Positions 46,661-56,046 of a DNA stretch of 64,000 nt are shown piece by piece. The stretch lies in NCBI RefSeq assembly GCF_013374995.1, contig NZ_CP056030.1, forward strand, positions 1,892,501 to 1,956,500, in the 5' to 3' direction. A model generated the notes under the pieces. It was not told the DNA's origin and searched no databases. It saw only the letters and a list, made by a program, of their open reading frames with translations. The stretch's first letter is position 1. The number at the start of each line of letters is the position of its first letter. The DNA is from Pseudomonas eucalypticola (GTDB taxonomy: Bacteria > Pseudomonadota > Gammaproteobacteria > Pseudomonadales > Pseudomonadaceae). Made by a program: the position numbers and the translations under genes.

Positions 46661-46686
46661 AGCCGCTGACCCCAGCGGCTTTTTTG
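46661..46686 (+). terminator. Terminator of yggL
   Basis: Stem AGCCGCTG-ACCC-CAGCGGCT followed by TTTTT, 17 bp after the yggL stop. Confidence 0.88.
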
Positions 46687-46703
46687 TGCCTGGTGTCACC
46701 GCC

Positions 46704-46740
46704 GTAGCAGCGGACCCGGCCGCGTCCCAGGCGCCGCGCA
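46704..46740. repeat. Single REP-type element (family B)
   Basis: GTAGCAGCGGACCCGGCCGC continuing to GCCGCGCA matches the arm of the inverted repeat at 86-170. It lies between the yggL terminator and the end of the HD-GYP gene. Confidence 0.6.
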
Positions 46741-46755
46741 CTACCAGGTATAGAT

Positions 46756-49707
46756 TCACGCGGGCTGTACGGTCACCCCCGCCTTGACCAGCACCTGCTC
46801 GATGTCCACCTCATCCAGCTGCGGCGCCGGCAAATACTGCTGGGCGTATTCCAGGTACACCCCGCTGCGCAGGAACAGCTCGAACAGCTCGGCATCGATG
46901 TGCGCGTCGCGGCACATGAAGGCCATGATCCCCAGCGCCTCGCTGAGGGTCTTGCCTTTCTTGTACGGCCGATCGGCGGCGGTCAGCGCTTCGAAAATAT
47001 CGGCGATGGCCATCATTCGCGCCGGCAGGCTCATCTGCTCGCGGTTGAGGCCCCGGGGGTAGCCGGTGCCGTCCATTTTCTCGTGGTGCCCGCCAGCCAT
47101 TTCCGCGACGTTCTGCAGATGGCTGGGGAAGGGTAGGCGGCTGAGCATCAGGATGGTCTGCACCATGTGGTGGTTGATGATGTAGCGCTCTTCGGCCGTC
47201 AGGGTGCCCCGGCCGATGCTCAGGTTGTACAGTTCGCCACGGTTGAATTTGTGCTGGGGCACGTTCATGTTGAAGCCCCAGGGGTTGTCGTCCGGCATGC
47301 GCTCGTAGTCCGGGCGTTCGAACAGGTGCTCGGGGCGGTCCGCCAGCAGCGGTTCGCGCACCGGCAGTTCCGCCGCCGGGCGGCGCTCCTGGCGGCGGTT
47401 CTCTTCCCAGGACACCCCCAGGCGGTCGTCCAGGGTGCGCAGCCAGGTCCGCTCGGCGATGCGTGCCAGGCGCTGCTGGCTGTCGGGGTCCATGAATTCG
47501 CCGCCCAGGTTGCAGCGGGCGACGAAGGCAAAGTCGTCGTCCAGGGCCTGCAACTGCGCGTCGCGGGCGTCGGCCAGGGCCGCCGCGTCGCCGCCTTCGG
47601 CCAGGTGCTGCCAGTAGTCGATCCAGGCGTCGCGCTTGAGGACTTCAAAGCGCGTGCGAACCTCGTGGATACGATCGTAGAGGGTCTCAAGCTTGGTGGC
47701 CTTGTCCACCACGTATTCGGGGGTGGTGACCTTGCCGCAGTCATGCAGCCAGGCGGCGATGTGCAGGGCCTCCCACTCTTCGTCAGTGGGTTGGTAGTCG
47801 GCGAACGGCGCGGCCTGGCTGTCGGCGGCGGCCCGAGCGAGCAGCTTGGTCAGCACCGGTACGCGCTGGCAGTGCCCACCGGTGTAAGGGCTCTTGGCGT
47901 CAATGGCGCCGGCGATGATCTGGATGAAGGCGTCCAGCAACTGTTGCTGGCGCACTTGCAGGCGCTGGCCTTCGATGCTGGCGGCGGCCACGCCCGACAC
48001 CGCCAGGATGAAGGCGATACGGTCAGGGCTGAACTTGACCAGATCGCTGCGGCTGCCGGTGTCGCGGTGCAGCAGCACCAGTACCCCGATGGTTTCGCCA
48101 CGGCGGTTGTGCAGGCGTACGCCGATCAGGTCCAGGCGTGGGCTGTCGAGCTTGAGCATGATCTGCTTGAGTTCGCGGGCCTGGTCAAAGCCGATCGAGG
48201 TGACCACGCTGTTCTGCTGGCCGTCCAGCGTGCCCAGCCAGGCCGGGGTGTCGCTACCGTTCAGGGTGTGGCTGGTCAGGCCGTAGCGGGTCACGTTGCG
48301 CAGTTTGTCGTTGATGATCAGGCCGCTGGGCTTTACCTGGCCGGTGTCGCTGTCGTACAGGTAAATGATGCCGGCCTGGGCGTCGCTCAGGCTCACGGTT
48401 TCCTGGAGCACGCGCTTGAGCAGCGGTTCGAAGCGGGTTTCGGCCGACAGGCTGGCGGTAATCTCGAAGAAGCTTGCCAGCGTCTGTTTCATGCGCTGCA
48501 TGGACTCGGTCAGTTGGTCCACTTCCAGCACGGGCGAGCGCTGGCTGGCGGGGCGCTTGAAGTTGAAGCTGCGGATGGCATCTGCTTCCTTGACCAGCGC
48601 ATACAGCGGCTTGACCAGCAGGCGCGAGGTCAGCCAGCCCACCGGCAGGCACAGCAGCAAAATCGTCAGGGTCACCAGCGCCCCTTGCCAACGCAGCCGA
48701 TAGGCGTCGGCCAGCAACTCGTCCTCGGGCACCAGCAGGGCCAGTTGCAGGCCGTCCGGGCCGCCCTGGTCGATGGTGCTGCGTGACACCACCCAGTCTC
48801 GGCCGTCGGCGTGCAGGCGGTTGCCTTCGGCGTCGCCCCGCGCCAGCAGGGCAGCCAATGCTGGCGCCAGGTCGGCGACTTTGGTCAGCTCCACGCTGCC
48901 GTCCCGGCTGACCAGGCGTTGGCTGTCGGGGTAGGCCACAGCGTTGTCGTTGTGGTCGAACAGGGCGATCTGGGTGTGGGGCGTGACCCGGTGCTTGGCC
49001 AGGGTGGCGCTGAGGTCTTCCAGGGTCAGGTCGGCGCCCAGTACCACATGGTCGCTGACCCGCACCGCCAGGGTGGTGCCGACCGCATGGCTGGAAAAGA
49101 ATACGTAAGGGTCGGTGGTCACTTGCCCGCGGTCGGTGAGCGCCTGGCTGAACCAGGCGCGGGTACGCGGGTCGTACTGGTCGTCGGGCAGGTCTTGATG
49201 GCCGATGAGGTTCAGGGTGCGGTCCAGCATCAGCGACTGGGCGTGGCGCGCGCCGGTGGCGTCGTGTTCGATGCTCCACACCTGATACGCCGCGGCCGCG
49301 GGGGCGCCGAAGCGCTGCCTGAGGTCATCGGTGCGCAACGGCCGCACCATGAAGAAGTCACCATTGCCGTAGCCAGTGTACAGCGATGCCAGGTTGGGGT
49401 TGTCGGCCAGCGACTGGGCCATGGGCTCCAGCAGTGCCAGGCGTTGCTCAAGGGTGGTGGCCTGGGCGGCATCGTTGAGCGCCAGCAGGCTGAGCAGGTG
49501 GCGGATGGGCTGGTAGGTGTGGTCGATGTCCAGGCGTACATCCTGGTCTATGCGTGAAAACAGGCTCTGGCTGCTGGACAGGATGATCTGCGACGTCTGT
49601 CGGTAATTGAACAGGCCCAGCACGGTGCCGGTGAGCAATAACAACAGCGTGAACATGGCGCTGATATGCACATGCAGGGGAAAGCGGCGTTCTGTGAGCC
49701 TGGGCAT
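46756..49707 (-). CDS. Membrane HAMP-GAF-HD-GYP protein (putative c-di-GMP phosphodiesterase)
   Basis: A 983-residue inner-membrane protein. TM1 (about 14-32) is followed by a periplasmic Cache-like sensor of about 300 residues and TM2 (LVTLTILLLCLPVGWLTS), then HAMP, a GAF domain (about 415-590) and an HD-GYP domain. The HD pair is in IAAWLHDCGKV and the GYP motif in HHEKMDGTGYP (874-884), both complete, so c-di-GMP hydrolysis is expected. Between the HDCGK helix and the next core helix (LTAEERYIINHHM) lies an extra segment of about 150 residues rich in Arg, Asp and Glu, absent from minimal HD-GYP domains. The start is MPRLTERRF at 49707. No partner gene is apparent. Confidence 0.93.
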   Translation of the reverse strand: MPRLTERRFPLHVHISAMFTLLLLLTGTVLGLFNYRQTSQIILSSSQSLFSRIDQDVRLDIDHTYQPIRHLLSLLALNDAAQATTLEQRLALLEPMAQSLADNPNLASLYTGYGNGDFFMVRPLRTDDLRQRFGAPAAAAYQVWSIEHDATGARHAQSLMLDRTLNLIGHQDLPDDQYDPRTRAWFSQALTDRGQVTTDPYVFFSSHAVGTTLAVRVSDHVVLGADLTLEDLSATLAKHRVTPHTQIALFDHNDNAVAYPDSQRLVSRDGSVELTKVADLAPALAALLARGDAEGNRLHADGRDWVVSRSTIDQGGPDGLQLALLVPEDELLADAYRLRWQGALVTLTILLLCLPVGWLTSRLLVKPLYALVKEADAIRSFNFKRPASQRSPVLEVDQLTESMQRMKQTLASFFEITASLSAETRFEPLLKRVLQETVSLSDAQAGIIYLYDSDTGQVKPSGLIINDKLRNVTRYGLTSHTLNGSDTPAWLGTLDGQQNSVVTSIGFDQARELKQIMLKLDSPRLDLIGVRLHNRRGETIGVLVLLHRDTGSRSDLVKFSPDRIAFILAVSGVAAASIEGQRLQVRQQQLLDAFIQIIAGAIDAKSPYTGGHCQRVPVLTKLLARAAADSQAAPFADYQPTDEEWEALHIAAWLHDCGKVTTPEYVVDKATKLETLYDRIHEVRTRFEVLKRDAWIDYWQHLAEGGDAAALADARDAQLQALDDDFAFVARCNLGGEFMDPDSQQRLARIAERTWLRTLDDRLGVSWEENRRQERRPAAELPVREPLLADRPEHLFERPDYERMPDDNPWGFNMNVPQHKFNRGELYNLSIGRGTLTAEERYIINHHMVQTILMLSRLPFPSHLQNVAEMAGGHHEKMDGTGYPRGLNREQMSLPARMMAIADIFEALTAADRPYKKGKTLSEALGIMAFMCRDAHIDAELFELFLRSGVYLEYAQQYLPAPQLDEVDIEQVLVKAGVTVQPA

Positions 49708-49837
49708 CGCGAATCACTCCTTGAGGATGCGTTCACCGCTCGCCGGGCAGAGCCAGGGCACAGCGTGCAGAGCCTCATCACCGCAGCCCTGGCCGGTTGA
49801 TAATGGCTAAGGGCCCCGCGGTTGACAAGCCTTTACC

Positions 49838-52800
49838 TCACGCCTCGGGCAAGGCATCCAATCGTTGTCGCACAATGGTTTCCACGTGCTGCATGGCGCG
49901 CACCACGGCGCCGGTCCACAACCTCGGGTCGCCGCTCTCGCAGGCTTGCTCCAAGGCCTCGCACGCCTGTATCAACGGCGCGGCGGCGACGATGTTCGCG
50001 GCGCCTTTGATGCGGTGAGCCAGGTCGCTCAAGGCCCTGCAGCCTTCGGCCGTGAGCAGGGCCTGGCGGTCTTCCACGCAGCTGTCCAGCACCTGTTGCA
50101 GCAGACGACGCTCCAGCGCAGGCTGACCGCCGGTCAGGGCCGCCAGCGGGCCCAGGTCGAGCGCGGCCGCGCAGGGCATGGCCTTGACGGTCGCCAGCAC
50201 CCGGGTGAGGTCCGCCAGGCTGATGGGTTTGAACAGGCAGTCGTTCATGCCGGCGGCCAGGCAGCGCTCCCGTTCCTGCGGCAGGGCGCTGGCGGTGTAA
50301 CCGAACACCACGCAGGGCGCATCGCCCGCCTGCTGTTCCTGGCGGCGTAACTGGCGGGTCATGTCGTAGCCATTCATGCCGGGCATGTTGCCGTCGACGA
50401 ACAGCACATCGAATGCACCGGCCTGCCAGGCTGCCAGGCCGGTGAGGCCGTTGTCGGCCGTCTCGACGTGCAGGCCCAGAAAGCCCAGCTGTTCGGTCAT
50501 CAGCAGGCGGTTGGCCGGGTGGTCATCGACCACCAGCACCCGCAAAGCAGCCAGTTCGACGGTGGCCTTCGGCGCCGCCGGCGGGGCGGCCAGCGGCGCC
50601 AGTTCGAGCGCCGGCAGTAGCAACTCGATTCGCGTGCCTTCGCCGGGCTGGCTGTCGAGGGTCAACCGCGCGCCCATCAACTGGCTCAGGTTCTGGCTGA
50701 TCACCAGGCCCAGCCCCGTGCCGCTTCGCGCCCGGCGGCTGTCGGGGTCGACCTGGGCGAATGGCTGAAACAGCCGCTGGCGGTCAATGGCGCTGATACC
50801 GATACCGGTGTCACTCACGGTCACGCGCACTGCACGTGTGCCGGAACTGTCAGCGGCGGCCATGGCCAGTTCAAGGCGTACATGGCCGCGGTCGGTGAAT
50901 TTGATGGCGTTGCTCACCAGGTTCGACAGCACCTGCTTGAAGCGCAACGGGTCGAGCATGACATCCGGTTGCGGCAGCACTGGCAGTTGCACCTGCAGCG
51001 CCAGCCCCTTGTCCCGCGCCAGGCCTTCGAAGATGCGAGCCACGTCACGCACCAGGTCGCCGGCCTGCACCCGCTCGGGTTTGAGGCTCAGGTGCCCGGC
51101 TTCGATGCGCGAGACATCGAGGATGTCGCCAATCAGGTTCAGCAGGTCGCGGGCCGAGCCGTAGGCCACCTCGATGGCATGGCGGTCCAGCTGTTGCCGA
51201 TCGGCCCGGCGCAAGGCCAGCTCGAGCATGCCGATCAAGGCGTTCATGGGGGTGCGTATTTCGTGGCTCATGGTCGCCAGGAACGTACTTTTCGCACGGT
51301 TGGCCTGATCGGCCTGCTCCTTGGCCTGGCGCAGGTCCTCGAGCAGTTGGCGCCGTTCGCTGACGTCGATCCAGCCGCCGATCACACCGCGCACCCGGCC
51401 CCCGGAGTCGCGGTAGGGCAGAATCCAGTGGTAGATGTTCAGGGCCTGGTCACCGATACGCAGGGGGCGGTCCATGACCATCGGCTCACCCCGGGCCATC
51501 ACTTGCAGGTAATCCAGGTGGTACGCGCGCGCCTGCTCGGCGTCGATCAGTACCCCGTCCAGTACCGTCTTGCCCAGCACTTCATCGCGACGGGCGTTGA
51601 AGGTTTTCAGGTAGCTGTCGTTGCAGCTCAGCAGCAAGCCCTGGTCGTCGCGCACGTAGATGGGGTGCGGCGTGCCGTCCACCAACGCGCGCATGAACTG
51701 CAGTTGGTCCCCCAACGCCCGTTCGGCTTCCACCCGCTGACGGATCTGCCGGCGCATGTAGCCGATCCATACCAGCAGCGCCAGCAACAGCACGCTGGCC
51801 GCGGCGACGATCTGCAGGATCAGGCGGTGGTAGTTGCGCCAGGAACCTTGGGTATCCGGGCTGTAGCTGCGCCAGCGAGCTGCGATGGCGGTCAGTTCCT
51901 GGGGGCCGATGCTCAGCAGCGCCTTGTCGAGGATAGAGGCCAGTTCGGTGGCCTGGTGACCGGTCGCCAAGGCGAAGCGCGCCGGTTCGGTGCCCACGGT
52001 GCTGCGGATGGCCAGGCGCTCCTGGAACAAGGGCGAGGCCAACAGCGGGCGGGCGACGACCAGCGCGCTGATCGCGCCGTCGGCCTGGCCCTGGGCGAGC
52101 CGGTCAAGGCTGGCGAAGGCGTCGTCGGTCTCCTGCACCTGGATGTCCGGGTAATGCTCACGCAGCCACTGCACCAGGGGGTTGCCACGGGTAATGGCCA
52201 GGCGGCGACCGGCGAACTGGCCAAGGTCCTGCAAGCCCTGACGGTCGCGCGCGGTCACCAGCACGTAGGAGTTGCTCAGGTAGGGGCGGCTGAATTGCAG
52301 GTCGTGCGCGCGCTCTTCGCTGGGAATGATGGCGGCGATGATATCGGCCTGGCCGCGCTGCACCTGGTTCACCATATCCACCACGCCGGTGGCACGGCCG
52401 ATCTCGAACTGCAGCCCGGTGCGCAGGCGCACCAGCTCCAGCAGATCGGCGCTCACGCCGCGCAGGTTGCCGTAGCGGTCGAAAAACGTCAGTGGCGCGA
52501 AGGAGTCGTCCACCACCACCCTGGCGCTGGGGTGCGCGGCCAACCAGCGTTCCTCCCGAGGTGTCAGCTGCAGCTTGCGGTCGGTGAGCAGCAGGTCACT
52601 GGCGCCGCTCCAGCGCTGGAAGATACTTTCGCGCCGGGAGGGGGCGATGGCGGCGAGTGCTTGGTTGACCTGTGCCAGCAGCGGATCGCCACGGCGCGCG
52701 GCGAAGCTGAACCCCGACGGTTCATCACGGCTGAAATTGACCATGCGCACGTTGTTCAACAACCCCTGGTCAATCTGGTAATGGGTGGAGATGGTGTCAC

Positions 52801-53407
52801 CCAGGAACACGTCAGCCTGCTCGAACGCCACCGCGTTCAAAGCATTCTGGTAAGAGGGGTAATAGGTGACCGTCGCCTTGGGATACTGGGCCTTGATATA
52901 GGCGTCGGGCAGGTAATGGTTCACCACGCTCAGACGCCGCCCGGCCAGGCGATCACCCAGTGGGTCGTCATCATCGGCGCGCGCCACCAGCACCGGACGG
53001 TCCACCGCGTAGGCGTCGCTCAGTGCTACCCCCGGCATGGCTGCCTCATAACCGTTGGCACTGGGCAAAAGGTCGATGTCGCCTTGGCGCAGCGCCTCCA
53101 CGGCCGCATCGCGGTTTGGGTAGCGCTGCACCACGATAGGCCGGCCCAGCGCCTGGCCAACGAGGGCGGCGTAATCGGCACTCAGGCCTTCGTATTCCTG
53201 GCCATGGGTAATGTCCAGTGGTGGGTAGTCGGGTGTGGAAATACCCAGGCGCAGCGGCGCGCCTGCGGCGTCAGGCGCATCGGGCAGCCCTGCGGTGGCT
53301 TCGTTGTGGCTGCGCAGTGCCAGCCTGTCGGCGCCCTGCACGCCGGCCATGCTGGTGGTGCAAGCCAGCATGATGGGCAGCAGCAGGTATCGCAGCGCGC
53401 GGTTCAT
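49838..53407 (-). CDS. BvgS/EvgS-like unorthodox hybrid sensor kinase
   Basis: A 1189-residue phosphorelay kinase. A signal peptide (1-22) is followed by two tandem periplasmic solute-binding (SBP3/Venus flytrap) domains (about 50-270 and 290-515), a transmembrane helix (about 530-550), a PAS domain (about 565-690), HisKA with His715 (MSHEIRTPMN), an HATPase (NLVSNAIKF, DTGIGI, GTGLGLV), a receiver with Asp1005 (LFVDGNMPG) and Lys1060 (LFKP), and a C-terminal Hpt with His1131 (AHRIKGAAN). All phosphotransfer residues are present. This matches BvgS, EvgS and the RocS-type kinases. The start codon overlaps the stop of the response regulator gene by 4 bp (ATGA), so this pair forms one operon. 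The ligand is unknown. Confidence 0.95.
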   Translation of the reverse strand: MNRALRYLLLPIMLACTTSMAGVQGADRLALRSHNEATAGLPDAPDAAGAPLRLGISTPDYPPLDITHGQEYEGLSADYAALVGQALGRPIVVQRYPNRDAAVEALRQGDIDLLPSANGYEAAMPGVALSDAYAVDRPVLVARADDDDPLGDRLAGRRLSVVNHYLPDAYIKAQYPKATVTYYPSYQNALNAVAFEQADVFLGDTISTHYQIDQGLLNNVRMVNFSRDEPSGFSFAARRGDPLLAQVNQALAAIAPSRRESIFQRWSGASDLLLTDRKLQLTPREERWLAAHPSARVVVDDSFAPLTFFDRYGNLRGVSADLLELVRLRTGLQFEIGRATGVVDMVNQVQRGQADIIAAIIPSEERAHDLQFSRPYLSNSYVLVTARDRQGLQDLGQFAGRRLAITRGNPLVQWLREHYPDIQVQETDDAFASLDRLAQGQADGAISALVVARPLLASPLFQERLAIRSTVGTEPARFALATGHQATELASILDKALLSIGPQELTAIAARWRSYSPDTQGSWRNYHRLILQIVAAASVLLLALLVWIGYMRRQIRQRVEAERALGDQLQFMRALVDGTPHPIYVRDDQGLLLSCNDSYLKTFNARRDEVLGKTVLDGVLIDAEQARAYHLDYLQVMARGEPMVMDRPLRIGDQALNIYHWILPYRDSGGRVRGVIGGWIDVSERRQLLEDLRQAKEQADQANRAKSTFLATMSHEIRTPMNALIGMLELALRRADRQQLDRHAIEVAYGSARDLLNLIGDILDVSRIEAGHLSLKPERVQAGDLVRDVARIFEGLARDKGLALQVQLPVLPQPDVMLDPLRFKQVLSNLVSNAIKFTDRGHVRLELAMAAADSSGTRAVRVTVSDTGIGISAIDRQRLFQPFAQVDPDSRRARSGTGLGLVISQNLSQLMGARLTLDSQPGEGTRIELLLPALELAPLAAPPAAPKATVELAALRVLVVDDHPANRLLMTEQLGFLGLHVETADNGLTGLAAWQAGAFDVLFVDGNMPGMNGYDMTRQLRRQEQQAGDAPCVVFGYTASALPQERERCLAAGMNDCLFKPISLADLTRVLATVKAMPCAAALDLGPLAALTGGQPALERRLLQQVLDSCVEDRQALLTAEGCRALSDLAHRIKGAANIVAAAPLIQACEALEQACESGDPRLWTGAVVRAMQHVETIVRQRLDALPEA

Positions 53408-54030
53408 ACCAGGGCGTTGCGCTTGGCAATGTCAATCAAGTCCACCAGCGACGCCACCTGCAGTTTTTGCATCAGGCGTTTTTTGTAGGTGCTGACGGTT
53501 TTGTTGCTGAGAAACATGCCCTTGGCAATTTCTTTGTTCGAGCGCCCTTGCGCAAAGAGTTGCAGAACCATCAGTTCCCGATCATTGACGCCTTTGAATA
53601 ATCTGATTTCATTGCGCGCGGTGTCATCGACATCCGGCGGGTTGAGTGCTTCGCTGGGGAAGTAGTTATAACCGGACATCACCGCACGGATGGCACTGCT
53701 CAACTCCCCCAGCGCTTCCTGTTTGCAGACATAGCCCGCGGCGCCCGACTGCATGCAGCGGAAGGTGAACAACGCGGGGGCCTGGGCCGTCAACACCAGA
53801 ATCTTGGGACCCAGGTTCATGGTCTGAAAACGCGTGAGCACCTCCAGCCCATCGAGGCGCGGGATACTGATATCGAGAATGATCAGGTCCGGTGGATTTT
53901 CGCGGATGGTTTGCATCGCATCGACCCCGTTGTCGCACTCGCCAATAACCGTATACCCCTCTTTTTCCAGGAGAAAACGGACAGCCAGGCGAATGACCGG
54001 GTGGTCGTCGATGATAAAGGCAGTACTCAT
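53404..54030 (-). CDS. LuxR/FixJ-type response regulator (BvgA/EvgA-like)
   Basis: A 208-residue regulator. The receiver (1-120) has the acidic pair Asp8-Asp9 (FIIDDHP), phosphoacceptor Asp53 (LIILDISIPRLDG) and Lys near YVCKQEA. The LuxR-type helix-turn-helix (about 145-205) reads NDRELMVLQLFAQGRSNKEIAKGMFLSNKTVSTYKKRL. It is the first gene of the operon with the BvgS-like kinase. ATG 54030 gives the family's N-terminus (MSTAFIIDDHPVIR). About 95 bp upstream is a perfect palindrome matching the BvgA heptad consensus, suggesting autoregulation. Confidence 0.94.
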   Translation of the reverse strand: MSTAFIIDDHPVIRLAVRFLLEKEGYTVIGECDNGVDAMQTIRENPPDLIILDISIPRLDGLEVLTRFQTMNLGPKILVLTAQAPALFTFRCMQSGAAGYVCKQEALGELSSAIRAVMSGYNYFPSEALNPPDVDDTARNEIRLFKGVNDRELMVLQLFAQGRSNKEIAKGMFLSNKTVSTYKKRLMQKLQVASLVDLIDIAKRNALV

Positions 54031-54472
54031 GAAATAGGTTTCCCATACAGGCAGCGAATAAAAAGCGCACATTAGCTCAGTTGCCGAAGGCGGCATATGA
54101 AGAACGGGCGCCGTCGGCGCTATATAGGAAATTTCCTACAGCTATTGTTGTTTTAGAATACACCGCCGTGGGGGTTATTAAAGTGTCAAGGCGATAGTCG
54201 GTTGACGTTGTGACGAAATGAAAAACAATATTCAGATCCCGTTTTTTGTATAAGATTGCTTGAATAAGGAAGCGTGGTTTTTCCCGGGTTAAACACGTTT
54301 TCAATTGCCCTGTTACGGCTTTTATCGCCTTGCCCACGAAACTCAGGGAACTTGCCCTACAAACAAAATGGATTATTCCCCAACCGCCCCCAGGCGGCGA
54401 GGGGGACGGTTCTGAAAGTTTTGTAGGAAAGTTCTGACGGTGGCGGACACCGCCCCTGTGCCCGCCCGGCAT
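54031..54472. other. 442-bp regulatory region upstream of the BvgAS-like operon
   Basis: Distinctly lower in GC than the surroundings, especially 54120-54310. It contains the palindrome at 54125-54138 and further CCTACA/TGTAGG half-sites at 54356-54361 and 54422-54430. I see no credible gene. A minus-strand TTGACA near 54181-54186 has no well-spaced -10. Confidence 0.5.
54125..54138. promoter_or_regulatory. Candidate BvgA/EvgA-type operator (perfect inverted heptads)
   Basis: TAGGAAATTTCCTA is two abutting inverted heptads TTTCCTA. As I recall it, BvgA of Bordetella binds inverted repeats of (T/A)TTC(C/T)TA, and the E. coli EvgA box contains TTCCTACA; here TTTCCTACA spans 54132-54140. The site lies about 95 bp upstream of the BvgA-like gene, a fitting place for autoactivation. 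A diverged second copy, TAGGAAAGTTCTGA, is at 54424-54437. Confidence 0.5.
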
Positions 54473-55804
54473 TTACTGCGGGCTGGAGCGACCGGTCATT
54501 TCCCGGGCCATTTCGCTGGCGTAGCTGTCCGTCATGCCCGCGATGAAGTCGATCATGCGCAGGAAGGATGCGTGCAGCGAGCCGTCCGGGTCCGGGGCGC
54601 TGTTGCCGAGCAGGTCGAGAATGCGCCGGTTCTTGAAGGACGGACGCTTGCCACCATGTTGCTCCAGGGCCGCCCCGCACAGGGCATTGAGCAGGATTTC
54701 CAGGGTGGTATAAGCGCCGATCTCGTGCAGGGTCTTGCGTTTGTCCTGGAAGATTTTCTTGCGCGCCATGTCCTTGGCATTCAGCACGCAACGCTTCGCC
54801 GGGCCGTGCATGTGTTCCACCAGATCGCCGCTCAGCGTGCCAGCCAGCAATGCGTCCTGCTGCTCGACGAAAGCGCGTGCCGCAGCGTTGGTCAGGTGTT
54901 CGATGGCCTTGCCGCGCAAAATCGCCAGTTTGCGCCGGCGCGAGTCCTGCGGCCCTAGCTGGCGATAGGTTTCCGGCAAGTCGTCGCCCACCAGGCCCAG
55001 CAGCAGCGATTCGACTTCGGCGTATTCGAGCAGCTCCATCTCCAGGCCGTCTTCCAGGTCGATCAGCGCATAGCAGATGTCATCGGCCGCCTCCATCAGG
55101 TACACCAGCGGATGGCGTGCCCAGCGTTGGTCTTCCACCTGGGGCAGGCCCAACTTGTGGGCGATCTGTTCGAGCAGCGGCAATTCGCTCTGGTAACAGC
55201 CGAACTTGTGTTTCTTGTAGCCCAGGGAGTCGGCGTGGCGGGCGGTCCAGGGGTATTTCAGGTAGGTGCCCAGGGTGGCGTAGGTCAGGCGCGTGCCTCC
55301 ATCGAACTGGTGGTACTCCAGTTGGGTGAGCACGCGAAAGCCCTGGGCATTGCCTTCGAAATTGAGGAAGTCGTTGCGCTGCACCTCGGTCATGCCGTCG
55401 AGCCAGCCGCGCCCGGCGGCCTGTTGGAACCAATGGCGGATGGCATCCTCACCGGAATGGCCGAATGGTGGGTTGCCGATGTCGTGCGCCAGGCAAGCGG
55501 ATTGCACCACCATGCCCAGGTCGCTGGGTTCGCACCAGGCAGGCAGGCGGTCGCGCAGCGTTTCCCCGACCCGCATGCCCAGGGAGCGGCCCACGCAGCT
55601 GACTTCCAGGGAGTGCGTGAGGCGGGTATGGATATGGTCGTTGCTGGTGACCGGGTGCACCTGGGTCTTGCGGCCCAGGCGGCGAAACGCGCCGGAGAAG
55701 ATGATGCGGTCATGGTCCTTGTGGAACGGGCTGCGGCCCAGTTCCTCGGGGCTGTGCAGGGTCTTGCCCAGGCGTTCGCGGTTGAGCAGGGTGGGCCAAT
55801 CCAA
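54473..55804 (-). CDS. dgt: dGTPase-like HD-domain triphosphohydrolase (Dgt)
   Basis: A 443-residue HD-superfamily protein related to deoxyguanosinetriphosphate triphosphohydrolase, which splits dNTPs into nucleoside and triphosphate. The HD motif elements are [10 protein letters not shown], then [18 protein letters not shown] (catalytic HD). [14 protein letters not shown] is also conserved. I chose TTG 55804 ([13 protein letters not shown] follows) because GGAGAC is well placed upstream and the length agrees with the pseudomonad type; an ATG 28 codons earlier adds unrelated sequence. Confidence 0.92.
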   Translation of the reverse strand: MDWPTLLNRERLGKTLHSPEELGRSPFHKDHDRIIFSGAFRRLGRKTQVHPVTSNDHIHTRLTHSLEVSCVGRSLGMRVGETLRDRLPAWCEPSDLGMVVQSACLAHDIGNPPFGHSGEDAIRHWFQQAAGRGWLDGMTEVQRNDFLNFEGNAQGFRVLTQLEYHQFDGGTRLTYATLGTYLKYPWTARHADSLGYKKHKFGCYQSELPLLEQIAHKLGLPQVEDQRWARHPLVYLMEAADDICYALIDLEDGLEMELLEYAEVESLLLGLVGDDLPETYRQLGPQDSRRRKLAILRGKAIEHLTNAAARAFVEQQDALLAGTLSGDLVEHMHGPAKRCVLNAKDMARKKIFQDKRKTLHEIGAYTTLEILLNALCGAALEQHGGKRPSFKNRRILDLLGNSAPDPDGSLHASFLRMIDFIAGMTDSYASEMAREMTGRSSPQ

Positions 55805-55907
55805 GGCGGTGTCTCCTGAAGGCTGGGGGTGGTGTGAGCTTCGGTTGTTTGGGGGTGGAGGTGCAACTGGTTTGTGCGCCGCCTCCACGGTGGCGTACCC
55901 CCGCTAG

Positions 55908-56046
55908 GCTCTGTACGAAATGCATCCCAACTCGGCCATGCTGCGTTGAAAACAGGCTCGGAATGCTCATTTACAACACGTAAACTCCGCTTCCTCGCCT
56001 GTTTTCGCCTTGCCTGGCCTTCGCCGGAATACATTTCATACAGACC
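55908..56046. mobile_element. 139-bp palindromic element flanked by CTAG (MITE-like)
   Basis: Terminal inverted repeats GGCTCTGTACGAAATGCAT and (complement of the right end) GGTCTGTATGAAATGTAT, bounded by CTAG on both sides (55904-55907 and 56047-56050), the 4-bp target duplication used by some IS5-family transposases. Internal inverted repeats (GAAAACAGGC/GCCTGTTTTC and TTTAC/GTAAA) make the whole element one imperfect hairpin. It encodes no protein, so it would depend on a transposase elsewhere. It lies between dgt and the EAL gene. Confidence 0.75.
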
